From: a virus
Length of the DNA stretch: 34,475 bases
Virus record (IMG/VR): IMGVR_UViG_3300033148_001743
Span: 1-34,475 of that record
Strand: one strand, 5' to 3'
The number at the start of each line of letters is the position of its first letter. Positions within the stretch are counted from its first letter, which is position 1. The translations under genes and the position numbers were made by a program. A model generated the notes under the pieces. That model saw only the letters and a list, made by a program, of their open reading frames with translations, was not told the DNA's origin and did not search any database. Shown here piece by piece: positions 14,261 to 22,824 of the stretch.

Positions 14261-14857
14261 ATGAAAAACAAATGGGACGACGTAACGCTTGACGAGTTCA
14301 TTGAGCTGGCGAAAATAGAAGTAGACGCAGAGCTTCTGGCGATGCCGCTCAAAAGAGCCAAGCTCAGGATCATGGTTCTGTCAGATATGAAAGAGGAGGA
14401 ACTTGAGAACTTGACTGGTAGTGAGTTCGGCAATCTGATCACTGAGGTTAAATTCACAGACGACGAGCCTGAGTTCGATCAGCTCGAAACCTTCAAGATC
14501 GGTGAGGTCGAATATGGTTACAGAGGCTCTGGAGAACTATCGACTGGAGAGTATATCTCAGTAGAGCTTGCAATTGCTGACGCGAGGAGAACGAAGACGT
14601 CCGCTCTCCCTGATCTGTTAGGTGTCCTGATCCGTCCTGTTGAGAGGGTTCACGATCCAGAGTTCGGCGAGAAAATCGTTGTCGAGAAGTTCATAACTAA
14701 GAAGCATAAACCAAGGGTAGCCAAGTTCAGAAAAGAACTGACAGTGCCTTTTTTCATAAATGCTCTGACGCGTATTATGGGTGGCGAGAACGGCATCAAG
14801 CAAGCAATCGCGAGTTATATGAACACGGACAGTACAACGTCTCAGGGCAAAAAATAG
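14261..14857 (+). CDS. Tail assembly chaperone, short form (gpG-like, 198 aa)
   Basis: An acidic, helical protein with the character of tail assembly chaperones, which bind the tape measure during tail formation. The coding frame ends G-K-K-stop at a run of six A (14849-14854), and the -1 frame continues open for another 55 codons. The short form and a longer frameshifted form are thus expected, as for lambda gpG/gpGT. It follows the large terminase by a 75-nt AT-rich gap. It is odd in lying 8 kb from the tape measure gene rather than just before it. Confidence 0.75.
   Translation: MKNKWDDVTLDEFIELAKIEVDAELLAMPLKRAKLRIMVLSDMKEEELENLTGSEFGNLITEVKFTDDEPEFDQLETFKIGEVEYGYRGSGELSTGEYISVELAIADARRTKTSALPDLLGVLIRPVERVHDPEFGEKIVVEKFITKKHKPRVAKFRKELTVPFFINALTRIMGGENGIKQAIASYMNTDSTTSQGKK
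14849..14855 (+). promoter_or_regulatory. A6 slippery site for -1 frameshift
   Basis: The zero-frame codons are GGC AAA AAA TAG. Slipping back one base on the A6 run puts the ribosome on ATA GAA AAG and bypasses the stop. A transcriptional slip on A6 would have the same result if one A were added twice or two lost. No downstream pseudoknot was worked out. Confidence 0.7.
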
Positions 14858-15021
14858 AAAAGACCATAACGGCACTCGACTGGATGCGATTCGTTGACGA
14901 TATTGTTGCTGGAAAAGTTGTCGAATACGAGAAAATTTACGATCTTAATTGGGGTTACCTCTCGAAAATCTTGGTAATGAAGAAACGCAAATTCAAAGAA
15001 CTAGAACAGAATGGCAAATAA
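14854..15021 (+). CDS. Tail assembly chaperone, -1 frameshift extension (gpT-like)
   Basis: This segment has 55 codons from ATA at 14854 to a stop at 15019-15021, without its own good start (one internal ATG at 14893 region would leave 45 codons). It adds a helical, charged domain (TALDWMRFVDDIV, then LNWGYLSKILVMKKRKF) to the 198-aa short form for a total of 253 aa. The -1 frame stays open and protein-like upstream of the slip as well. It overlaps the next gene by 11 nt. By analogy with gpGT the extension would contact the tail tube protein. Confidence 0.7.
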   Translation: MEKTITALDWMRFVDDIVAGKVVEYEKIYDLNWGYLSKILVMKKRKFKELEQNGK

Positions 15022-15502
15022 AACACTTAACAACGTCACCGATAAGCTCGACGAGCTTGCTGGAAAGCACCCAATGATTAACGACGTCGGCAGTGGTCAC
15101 ACGACTGACATTGGAACTAAGCGCGAAGAGGGAGGGCGAGAGCTAGTCTATCCGTACTTATGGTATGACTACAAGGACGTTCGCTATGTAGTTACTAAGA
15201 ATCAGCGAGGGATTGCCTATAAGCTTTACACGTTTCAATTCATGGTCATGGACAAATACACTCCTAACCAGATCAACTCAAAAGAAGTAATGAGCGATAC
15301 CGAAGGAATACTGTCAGACTTCATTCAGAAGCTTGTAAATGATCGGAGCTTAAAAGAGTTCATAATCGAAGAGGGAACGATTGCAGGGACTCCAGTAAGA
15401 GACGACGAGAAGGACGGAGTCGAGGGCTGGCTAATACCATTAGCTTTCAAAATCCCTTATTCATTTTGTGCTAAAAATCTACCTTTCTTGAATGGCAATT
15501 AG
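15011..15502 (+). CDS. Putative tail completion/terminator protein (163 aa)
   Basis: A mixed alpha/beta protein without a recognised signature. The core 'YPYLWYDYKDVRYVV', then YKLYTFQFMVMDKY, and the late 'EGWLIPLAFKIPYSFC' form a set of beta strands around one helix (DTEGILSDFIQKLV), a layout like tail-terminator proteins (gpU-like). The position between the tail chaperone and the gp10-like gene supports a head-tail or tail-end role. Its stop overlaps the next start by 11 nt. Confidence 0.6.
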   Translation: MANKTLNNVTDKLDELAGKHPMINDVGSGHTTDIGTKREEGGRELVYPYLWYDYKDVRYVVTKNQRGIAYKLYTFQFMVMDKYTPNQINSKEVMSDTEGILSDFIQKLVNDRSLKEFIIEEGTIAGTPVRDDEKDGVEGWLIPLAFKIPYSFCAKNLPFLNGN

Positions 15503-15986
15503 AGACAGAATCAACAGGAGCATGGAGTCCGTCTCTGACGAGTACGGCGAACTATTGGTCGAAGTGACCAAGAAGAACCTCGCAGACTTGGACAAGTACG
15601 CGACTGGTGATCTTGTTGATACTATGTACTATGAGACCGTAACGGCTGACGGTAAGAGCGTGATCCAGTTGGTCGCGAATGAATACCTCAGATACGTTGA
15701 TAAAGGTCGTAAGATCGGAAAGTTCCCGCCTCTTCAAGCAATCTCTAAGTGGGCAAGTGTGAAGGGAATATCTCAGCGAGCTGTCTTTCCTATCGCTCGT
15801 AAGATCGCCCAGAAGGGAATACCAGCGACGGACGTTATCAACAAGTCAATCAAAGAAGTAAACGAGAAATTCATTCCGCTCTATACAGAGCATTTAAAAG
15901 ACATCGTCGGAGTTATCCTAGTCAAAGACATATTCAATCAAACCACAACCAGCGGACGCATAGTACCGCGCAATCTCAGAACGTAA
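15492..15986 (+). CDS. HK97 gp10-like neck/tail completion protein (164 aa)
   Basis: A basic helical N-terminus (MAIRDRINRSMESVSDEY...LVEVTKKNL) leads into a beta hairpin with A-N-E-Y-L-R-Y-V-D-K-G-R, the most telling motif of HK97 gp10/gpZ-type tail completion proteins, in which 'Y-A-x-x-V-E-x-G' precedes a helix. 'FPIARKIAQKGIPATDVI' follows, also typical. It probably joins the tail to the connector. Its stop overlaps the following ATG by one base. Confidence 0.7.
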   Translation: MAIRDRINRSMESVSDEYGELLVEVTKKNLADLDKYATGDLVDTMYYETVTADGKSVIQLVANEYLRYVDKGRKIGKFPPLQAISKWASVKGISQRAVFPIARKIAQKGIPATDVINKSIKEVNEKFIPLYTEHLKDIVGVILVKDIFNQTTTSGRIVPRNLRT

Positions 15987-17173
15987 TGGCACTAGTAATT
16001 TATCAGCAACCTGAACTATATCACCCGATACATATTCCCGTAATGCTGGAGGTCGGTTCTGACAATACCGCGAACGCGAACTTCAAGTATAAAGTTACGA
16101 TAGTATTGCCAGCCGATCCTAACAGGATTCTCTACATTTCGCCTCGACCAACTGACGCGAGACTTGAGCTTGATCTGGCTACTCATTTGCGTGACTATAT
16201 GGAGTACGATAACTTCATTCTACCGACTGGGTTCAATTTCACGAGTGCGCCCTATGTCGACTATTCGATAACCGTCGAGGAGAACTGGGAGGGTGACGAT
16301 CAAGGGATTGACATCGCTACAGGAAATAAGACCGCGACGAACGTTCTGCTGGATCGTCAGGAGTGGCTCAGCTTCGACTTTGAGAAGTACATGATCAAGG
16401 AGTCAGGGATTGCTCCGATCACAGGAGAGCTGCTGATCAATAAGCCGCTGGGAGTTCCTATGTACAGAGACGAGTATTATCATATCCACGTTGTCGGAAT
16501 GACTGACAACGATTTCATGAGAGCAAAGGTCAGCCAGTACGATGCGCAAGGCGTACCGATAGCTGCTCCAGATTTCATCTTCAACGCTGGAGTTTCAACT
16601 CAGAATGCGAGAGCTGTGTTCTTCAAGCTTGATCTGTCGCTCAGTGCGTTTGACGTTCTCTGTAAGCGAATAGGAATAACGATACAAGACGGCAACACTG
16701 ACGACGTGACTGTTGAAAAGTTCTTCGACCTAGAGACTTACGACTGTACGCCGTGGGAGCGATGGAAACTTGTGTACATGGACAGAGGAGGGAGTTATAA
16801 CAATGTCAGCTTAGACATGATCAGCAGCTCCTCAATGGAGGTCAAGCCGAAGACATACCGCAAGAGAATTGATCCATTAAACGACAGCCCAAGAAAGCGA
16901 GGAGTCACTCGATACACTCAGCGAAGCTCTGAGAAATTCATGTTGAATACAGACTATCTGACAGAGGTGCAAGCCTTGACCCTTGAAGACCTTATCGAGA
17001 GTCCCAATGTCTATCGTGATATGCGTAATATTGACGGCTGGGGAGCTACTGATTTCTTGCCAGTAGAAGTCCTTACAAAGACACTGGAGCGATACTCTTA
17101 CAGTAAGAACGATATGCCTCAATATCCTATCGAGGTGAGGTACTCATTTGAAAAGAACGTGAGACATGAATAA
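15986..17173 (+). CDS. Putative distal tail / virion structural protein (395 aa)
   Basis: A mainly beta protein with no enzyme motif. It has repeated aromatic and Asp-rich strands (YHPIHIPVMLEVGSDN, LDLATHLRDYM, EYYHIHVVGMTDNDF) and a C-terminal half (CTPWERWKLVYMDRGG, then PKTYRKRIDPL) similar in style to tail-tip or distal-tail proteins of Bacteroidota siphophages. The position directly before the large hub-like gene (8-nt overlap) supports a baseplate role. Confidence 0.6.
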   Translation: MALVIYQQPELYHPIHIPVMLEVGSDNTANANFKYKVTIVLPADPNRILYISPRPTDARLELDLATHLRDYMEYDNFILPTGFNFTSAPYVDYSITVEENWEGDDQGIDIATGNKTATNVLLDRQEWLSFDFEKYMIKESGIAPITGELLINKPLGVPMYRDEYYHIHVVGMTDNDFMRAKVSQYDAQGVPIAAPDFIFNAGVSTQNARAVFFKLDLSLSAFDVLCKRIGITIQDGNTDDVTVEKFFDLETYDCTPWERWKLVYMDRGGSYNNVSLDMISSSSMEVKPKTYRKRIDPLNDSPRKRGVTRYTQRSSEKFMLNTDYLTEVQALTLEDLIESPNVYRDMRNIDGWGATDFLPVEVLTKTLERYSYSKNDMPQYPIEVRYSFEKNVRHE

Positions 17174-20036
17174 ACTAACAGCATACACTCAGGACGGTCA
17201 GCCTATACAAGAGCTGGAGCTTGGCGAGAATGTGACAGCTCCGTTGATCTACAAGATCGCTGACATTAAGAAAGTAGGAGTCAAGGGCGGCGCGTTCTCC
17301 AAGACGATCAAGCTCCCAGCTACTCCAAACAATAACAAGTTCTTTGGCGGTCTGTACGACGTCAATGTCGATTATACAGTTTACAATACGAACCTCAAGA
17401 CATGGGTTCGTTTAGTCGTTTCTGACGAGGAGGTCATGAACGGGTACATGAAACTGAACAAGATCACGGTCGACGATATGGACGACGCTGTCTACGAGAT
17501 TATAATCTACGACACGAGCGTTGATTTCTGGAGTAACATCGAGGGAAAGTACGTCTTTGAATTGGGCAATATAGACGATCTGTCACACGTTTGGAGCAGT
17601 CCAATCGTAGCGGACTCATGGGACACCGACTGGGATCAGCTCGGTTTCTTCTATCCGTTAATGCTGAACAGTGTGACCACAACTGGCGGCACATTCAGAA
17701 CCTATACAGAGCGGCTCTATCCAGCAGCGTTCCACAAGCGATTACTTGACATGGTTATCGCTGATCAGGGCTATACATGGAGCGGGACTCTAAAAGACAA
17801 TCCTATCTACGAACGTGAGATTATACCTTATACTGGAGATCACCCCAACGTGACGCTCGCAGAGGCTGAGAAGCGCAAGTTCAAAGCTGGCTGGAATGCT
17901 CACCAAGTCGGCTGGTCTGACTTTGCTCCTCCGATAGTCAATAGTGGTTACATAAGAAACACGAACCGAACCGACTGGAACTATCTGGGCGGTGCTGAAT
18001 TCCCAAACGAGGCGGGTGGGAGTTTTGGATTCAATGACAATTTCAACCTTTGGGCGTCACCCATATATACAGCTCCTGACGCTGGAGAATATTCTTTCGG
18101 TTTGAACTTGAAACTACAAGCCGAGCTGGGATATTTCAAATCAGGGAATCCCACCTCCAACCTTGAGTATGACGTCAACTTCATGGTGTATGCAGAGATA
18201 GACACTGGAGGCGGGACATTCACCTCAGGCGGTACTCCGTTGACTGGCTTCGATTGGTGGTTCGATAACAGCGCACCAGACACTCCTCTCACGTTGGTCA
18301 CTCAGAATCAGACTGACAATCTGATCTTTCCAGCGTCCAGCGTTGGAAGTCTTGGCGGTAATACGAACGGCGACTTCTTTGTTTTGCAAGCTGGCTGGAC
18401 TGTAAGGTTCTATATCGGGTACAGCTCGCAAGGACTCAGACGCTCCCAGTCTGGTTTTCCTCCCTACTACACGGGCAACCAAGACGCAACCAAGAAATTC
18501 AGAATACAAACATTCCATTTCAAGATGTTGGCTGGAAGTTTCGCGGAGGTGAATAACGCACTGTCTGCTTATGGCGAAGACTTTCTAGTTCCATACGTGG
18601 CATGGATCAATAAGAAAATGAAACAGAAGGATTTGTTCAGCGATATTCTCGCGAGATACAATGTCCATATCTATATGAACCCTGACAAGATGCTCGATAT
18701 TGTTATCGACACAGGAGAGACTTTCTACGATCCTGATCCAGCGGACACGGACGACTGGAGCGATCTCAAGGAAAGCGATGACAAGGACGAAATCAAACAC
18801 ATGGCTGAGCTACAGAACGAGCGTCTGCTGCTGACTTATAAGGAAAGCGGAGACGACTACAGCAAGTCATACAAAACGAACACAGGGGAGATTTACGGAC
18901 AGCATGAGCATAGATTCGACAACGCCTTTGTTAAGGGCGTCAAGAAGATTGAGACGCCGTTCTCGGAGACTCCTATAGTTGAGGTCACCGAAATGTATTT
19001 CCCAGCAGTAGAAGCGAAAGAAAAGGACGGAGCAATGAGAGTGCTGTACGCTCCGAAAGGAGGTATCGAACTGAAAGACTGGAACAGTATCAAGTTCTTT
19101 GCTTTACTCGGTAGCAACAGCGTGGAGTTCCTTGGAGCTAACGCGCGTAACTATCCTTATGCTGGTCACTTCCAGAACCCGAACGCTATCAATGACACGA
19201 CGGTCTATAACATAGCGGACGACAATGACCTCAATTTCGGCTCGTGCGCTTACCTATTCCCTGCGTCCCTCAGTGGTGTCTCTTCTCTTCCAGTTCATAC
19301 TTTAGAAGATCGTTACTGGAACAATAGAATTGATCAAATGAACAGAGGTAAGATGCTGACGAACAAATTCGATTTAACGTCAAGACATATCAATCTGATT
19401 CGTCGGAAACCTTACACAAGAATCTGGACTAATAACGCATATTGGCAAGTCAATAAAATCAATTTCGAAGGCAATGATAACCTGAGAAAGTTGAGCAGAG
19501 TCGAGCTGGTAAGTATAGAGAATCTCCGTCACATTGGCGGACGAATAATAAAACCAACGAGACCGACGATATTAGATCACGGAGGGATTCGCGGGTTCAG
19601 CAGCAGCACTACAAACGTGAATGGGAGAGGCTCTGTCAATTACAACGTCAGAGGCTTTCACAATACAATAGGTAGTAATACCGACGGGATCACAATCACA
19701 GGGAACGAGAACACAATCAAGGGCGGCTCTAAGAACGTCGAGATCGTGAACTCCCACAGAGTTACCGTTGACGGTAGCAACGTGACTGTGATCGACACTA
19801 GCGACATTCGAGTAACCTCCAGCGACGTGACGATAATCAGAGGGGTGCTGTATGACGGCGACAGAGTGACCCCGCTCTTTAATCTAGTTGACGGAGGAGA
19901 GGACACTGTCAGACCTTCCAGATCAAAGTTTAAAATTAACTTGATAGAGTCAGGAGAAGATCGTAACTTAAATAGATTCAGTGATAGTAGTATCGAAGTG
20001 ATCGACTCGGACACTGGTCAAAATGAAAAAATCTAG
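17166..20036 (+). CDS. Large baseplate/tail-tip protein with C-terminal beta-solenoid (956 aa)
   Basis: The N-terminal 200 residues are a beta-rich domain with 'KVGVKGGAFSKTIKLPATPNN', a motif typical of tail-tip proteins in Bacteroidota phages. The middle (about 490-650) holds the A-R-Y-N-V-H-I-Y-M-N-P-D-K segment, like hub proteins that adopt the gp27 fold. Residues about 818-893 form short repeats (NTIGSNTDGITITGNENTI, then VTVDGSNVTVIDTSD) with alternating N/D, V/I and G that look like a parallel beta-solenoid, useful for receptor or glycan contact. It ends with an acidic tail. It likely forms the hub and part of the receptor-binding tip. Confidence 0.7.
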   Translation: MNKLTAYTQDGQPIQELELGENVTAPLIYKIADIKKVGVKGGAFSKTIKLPATPNNNKFFGGLYDVNVDYTVYNTNLKTWVRLVVSDEEVMNGYMKLNKITVDDMDDAVYEIIIYDTSVDFWSNIEGKYVFELGNIDDLSHVWSSPIVADSWDTDWDQLGFFYPLMLNSVTTTGGTFRTYTERLYPAAFHKRLLDMVIADQGYTWSGTLKDNPIYEREIIPYTGDHPNVTLAEAEKRKFKAGWNAHQVGWSDFAPPIVNSGYIRNTNRTDWNYLGGAEFPNEAGGSFGFNDNFNLWASPIYTAPDAGEYSFGLNLKLQAELGYFKSGNPTSNLEYDVNFMVYAEIDTGGGTFTSGGTPLTGFDWWFDNSAPDTPLTLVTQNQTDNLIFPASSVGSLGGNTNGDFFVLQAGWTVRFYIGYSSQGLRRSQSGFPPYYTGNQDATKKFRIQTFHFKMLAGSFAEVNNALSAYGEDFLVPYVAWINKKMKQKDLFSDILARYNVHIYMNPDKMLDIVIDTGETFYDPDPADTDDWSDLKESDDKDEIKHMAELQNERLLLTYKESGDDYSKSYKTNTGEIYGQHEHRFDNAFVKGVKKIETPFSETPIVEVTEMYFPAVEAKEKDGAMRVLYAPKGGIELKDWNSIKFFALLGSNSVEFLGANARNYPYAGHFQNPNAINDTTVYNIADDNDLNFGSCAYLFPASLSGVSSLPVHTLEDRYWNNRIDQMNRGKMLTNKFDLTSRHINLIRRKPYTRIWTNNAYWQVNKINFEGNDNLRKLSRVELVSIENLRHIGGRIIKPTRPTILDHGGIRGFSSSTTNVNGRGSVNYNVRGFHNTIGSNTDGITITGNENTIKGGSKNVEIVNSHRVTVDGSNVTVIDTSDIRVTSSDVTIIRGVLYDGDRVTPLFNLVDGGEDTVRPSRSKFKINLIESGEDRNLNRFSDSSIEVIDSDTGQNEKI

Positions 20037-20039
20037 TAA

Positions 20040-20834
20040 ATGAGTGTAACAGTAATAGACGCGAAGCAGCGACAAAAGAGATCAATCATAGCAACAACCG
20101 TGCCAGCTATCGGAGGCACGGACGACCACACTGACGGGAGCTGGAGCGACGACGACATTTATAGCGGCGAGTTGTTCCTCAATGTTCCAGACGAGAGACT
20201 CTGGATCGGAGTCGGAGCAGCAGTCAAAGAGATAGCTTTCACGGCTGACATACCAGCAATGAAGAATCTGGAGACTGACGATCTGGTGAGTACAGACAAC
20301 GATAGGAGCTTCGAGACCAACGGAACAGGAGCAGGGAGCAGTTTCACAGTAGCGGCTCTAGGAGGTGCTAAGATTACACGATTCCTTGGCGACGGAGACG
20401 TGAACTTTTACGACAACTCAGCAGTTATCTATAGTTCTTTTGATCAGTCCTCGCAGAAATTTAGTTCCGCTAAAGAGGTTGTAGGATTAATTGGAACTGC
20501 TGCTCAATATGCTAGAGATACCTATTCGCGATTAGCCGCCTCCTCAGGTGTTGAGAGAAAGTTCAATAGTACAGGAAAACTGATCTTTGATTTTAGACAA
20601 GCAAGCGGTCACGGAACTCTCGGGATAAGAGAGAATACTGGAACAACGAACACGATATTTATGCACGGTCAAACTGGTACTATTGAGGTCGGTGATAAGT
20701 ATAAGGTTAACGGGACGAACGGACTCGGAGCTGCTGGAGGAACTACTTATACTTTCGGAGGTGGAGGTTCTGGAGATATAGCGACCATGACCTTTGAGGG
20801 CGGACTACTGACAGCAGTCACAACAGTGCCATAA
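20040..20834 (+). CDS. Tail fibre protein (264 aa)
   Basis: An early motif 'S-G-E-L-F-L-N-V-P-D-E-R-L-W-I-G-V-G' (residues 41-58) is the short fibre-attachment repeat found near the N-terminus of many phage fibres. The rest is glycine-, serine- and threonine-rich with repeating strands and ends 'T-F-E-G-G-L-L-T-A-V-T-T-V-P', a common terminal motif of trimeric fibres. It starts 3 nt after the tail-tip gene. It should form a trimeric host-recognition fibre. Confidence 0.75.
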   Translation: MSVTVIDAKQRQKRSIIATTVPAIGGTDDHTDGSWSDDDIYSGELFLNVPDERLWIGVGAAVKEIAFTADIPAMKNLETDDLVSTDNDRSFETNGTGAGSSFTVAALGGAKITRFLGDGDVNFYDNSAVIYSSFDQSSQKFSSAKEVVGLIGTAAQYARDTYSRLAASSGVERKFNSTGKLIFDFRQASGHGTLGIRENTGTTNTIFMHGQTGTIEVGDKYKVNGTNGLGAAGGTTYTFGGGGSGDIATMTFEGGLLTAVTTVP

Positions 20835-20860
20835 CAAAATAATTAACAAAAGCAAATAAC

Positions 20861-21250
20861 ATGATAGAAACTAAAGAACCTCAATTAATAGACGCTAGAA
20901 GCGGACAGAACGAAATCGTTTACTTTGATATAATATCAGAGATAAGGGACAATACGAACGACACTCGTGTGATTGTGTTCCAGACTAAAGTCAAAATCGC
21001 AGAAGCGACAGAGAAAGACCCAGCTCAGTTTGAAGTTATCGGTGAGGACTATTATGCTGTGTTTAAAGATTCGACATACCTAGCTCTATTTGGAGATATG
21101 ACTCTGAACGAGTTTGAGGCGGCGAAACCTTTAACTATGATCAGTCAGATAGCCTACATTAACACTTACGATTGGAAAGGCGACGAGCTGTCTAGTCCTG
21201 TGAAGTTCTGGAACTTGACTGAGAACGATATGAAAGCATCGTCGAACTAA
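20861..21250 (+). CDS. Tail-associated protein of unknown function (129 aa)
   Basis: A beta-rich protein (IVYFDIISEIRDNTNDTRVIVFQTKVKI) with an acidic surface and no known motif. It starts 26 nt after the fibre gene and lies in a run of four short genes between fibre and tape measure. It could be a fibre accessory or baseplate protein. The assignment is positional. Confidence 0.65.
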   Translation: MIETKEPQLIDARSGQNEIVYFDIISEIRDNTNDTRVIVFQTKVKIAEATEKDPAQFEVIGEDYYAVFKDSTYLALFGDMTLNEFEAAKPLTMISQIAYINTYDWKGDELSSPVKFWNLTENDMKASSN

Positions 21251-21293
21251 TAGATTTATTTCGTAACTTAAAGTAAAACACAATTCTAAAGAT

Positions 21294-21632
21294 ATGAGCG
21301 CATACAATCCTAAATACGACGTAACACTTGGAGACGTCAGAATGATCGTTAACCCAACGCCTAAGATAGCAATGACAGCCTCTGTCGAGCTGACTACTGG
21401 AGCAGCCTTCGACGGCACAACCACAACAGCCAGACTGTTGCAGTCGAACGACAAAGATTCTGATATAGATAACTGGGCACACTTGCCAGAAGACCCGCTC
21501 GTCCTTGTGACTGGAGCTGGAGTCTCTTTGCTTCAAACCGTTTCATTCACTTGCAAGTACTTAGCTGTAGAAATCATACAGGGAGACGCTACCGCTGGAG
21601 TCATTAACGTAACAGAGCAATTCAATGGATAA
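21294..21632 (+). CDS. Small structural protein, probable tail accessory (112 aa)
   Basis: A Thr/Val/Ala-rich, probably all-beta protein (ITMTASVELTTGAAF-like region at residues 25-40, then LVTGAGVSLLQTVSFTCKYLAVEII). It has one cysteine and no charged coiled coil. Composition and position between fibre-associated genes suggest a small beta-sandwich decorating the tail. The stop overlaps the next start by 8 nt. Confidence 0.6.
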   Translation: MSAYNPKYDVTLGDVRMIVNPTPKIAMTASVELTTGAAFDGTTTTARLLQSNDKDSDIDNWAHLPEDPLVLVTGAGVSLLQTVSFTCKYLAVEIIQGDATAGVINVTEQFNG

Positions 21633-22026
21633 TCGAACAGAACAAAAGATAATCTTTCTAGGAGGTGACGGTACAACCGAGTTGAGAGGAGGGTTAATTC
21701 TAGGTGATTCGTTGACGGTAGTTGTCGACGAGGACACTCATAATTTCGAGCCAGAGGGTCTCGATAAAGTTGTAATGTTGAGGCTTGACGTTCAGGGTAA
21801 TCAGGAACTGACAGGGATCGTCCCGCCTGACGTCAACAAGACTTCTCTCCTCACTGTTGTTAACGTGGGGGCAAATGTCTTATCTGTAAAGAATGAGGAC
21901 ATTGCAAGTCTTGCTAACAACAGATTCTGTTTAGGCTCAAATATAACGGTTCAAGGCGGCGAAGGTATCACTGTAATTTATGATAATGTTGATAAATGCT
22001 GGCGATCTGCTGGGAAAAATATATAG
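21625..22026 (+). CDS. Fibre-like protein with terminal 'SNITVQGGEGITVIYD' motif (133 aa)
   Basis: The C-terminal half (LLTVVNVGANVLSVKNED, ANNRFCLGSNITV, GITVIYDNVDKCWRSAG) strongly resembles the conserved C-terminal module of many phage fibre and tail-tip proteins, which ends in a beta strand 'V-x-L-x-Y-D-x-x-x-x-x-W-R'. Here it is a separate small gene. It could be a fibre tip or a trimerisation module. Confidence 0.65.
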   Translation: MDNRTEQKIIFLGGDGTTELRGGLILGDSLTVVVDEDTHNFEPEGLDKVVMLRLDVQGNQELTGIVPPDVNKTSLLTVVNVGANVLSVKNEDIASLANNRFCLGSNITVQGGEGITVIYDNVDKCWRSAGKNI

Positions 22027-22029
22027 TCA

Positions 22030-22365
22030 ATGAATGAAATCTATCTAGCAGCTATCGGTCTGATCTCAGGCGGTGGGATTCTTAAATTGATACAAGGAGT
22101 CTCGAAGTCAAAGAGAGCTAACAAAGCTCAGGACAGAGACGACTACAAAGATTATATCTCAATGCTCAAGGACGATCTGAAACTCAGAGACGAGAAGATC
22201 GACGGACTGGTTGAGAAGATCGAGGAAATGTTTGAGCGTATGCTGGAAATGAACGGCAAGATCGCCAAGCAGTCTGGGATTATTACTGGACTAGACAATC
22301 AGATCGGGGAGCTTACGACAGAAGTTCACCAATTACGGAGCGAGAACGAAGAGCTGAAAGGGTGA
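22030..22365 (+). CDS. Membrane-anchored coiled-coil protein (111 aa)
   Basis: Residues 4-22 (IYLAAIGLISGGGILKLIQG) form one small-residue-rich hydrophobic helix. The rest is an uninterrupted charged coiled coil (about 32-110) with heptad-like spacing (LKDDLKLRDEKIDGLVEKI). The topology resembles small Bacteroidota phage proteins sometimes named holin-like, or an i-spanin-like rod. It is too far from the lysis genes to say which. The stop overlaps a GTG-started gene. Confidence 0.65.
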   Translation: MNEIYLAAIGLISGGGILKLIQGVSKSKRANKAQDRDDYKDYISMLKDDLKLRDEKIDGLVEKIEEMFERMLEMNGKIAKQSGIITGLDNQIGELTTEVHQLRSENEELKG

Positions 22366-22520
22366 GATTCTGGACGCGAAAAAATAGAATTAGAAAAGCG
22401 GTCGAGCCTGAGTTAAAGAGGCTCGACGAAAAGATCGACAAAGCATACGGGCGAGTCGACGAAATATTGAAACAATTAAAACCCGAAGACGATGAAAAAA
22501 GCGACAATCAAAGTAACTGA
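22362..22520 (+). CDS. Short charged coiled-coil protein, GTG start (52 aa)
   Basis: A 52-codon frame begins at GTG 22362-22364, which shares bases with the stop of the previous gene (GTGA, the same coupling used by terL and the MuF-like gene), and ends at 22518-22520, overlapping the next gene by 29 nt. It encodes a helical, highly charged peptide (VEPELKRLDEKIDKAYGRV). No function is recognised; tail or tape-measure accessory is possible by position. Confidence 0.5.
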   Translation: MRFWTRKNRIRKAVEPELKRLDEKIDKAYGRVDEILKQLKPEDDEKSDNQSN

Positions 22521-22824
22521 CTTTATAAAGGAAACATACAAAAAGGTCAAGAACGTCAATGACAATTATGCAACTACTGAGGCGCATTTTCGAGCAAAGA
22601 AAATCAAGCCAAGAGTCGAAGCTGAGATCGGTGACGTTGTTCTTCTGGTGACTAAGAAAGGTCACGAATATAAGAGCGGACATGTCGGGACGGTAACCGC
22701 TGTCGGTGAGGAGACTTACTCATTCGACATGATGTTTAACGGATCGGTAAAATCATTCACTCTCCCTTACAATTTCCTTGCCAAAGAAGGAATGATAACA
22801 GTCGGGTTCTATACGGCTAAGTAA
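22492..22824 (+). CDS. Small protein with KOW/SH3-like core (110 aa)
   Basis: The middle (IGDVVLLVTKKGHEYKSGHVGTVTAV, residues 46-71) has the spacing of a KOW/SH3-type barrel: 'G-D-x-V-x-[LV]-x-x-x-x-x-x-x-x-G-x-x-G-x-V'. Its N-terminus is a basic helix. The stop overlaps the tape measure start by one base, so the two are co-translated. It may be a tail accessory rather than a transcription factor, given the location. Confidence 0.6.
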   Translation: MKKATIKVTDFIKETYKKVKNVNDNYATTEAHFRAKKIKPRVEAEIGDVVLLVTKKGHEYKSGHVGTVTAVGEETYSFDMMFNGSVKSFTLPYNFLAKEGMITVGFYTAK

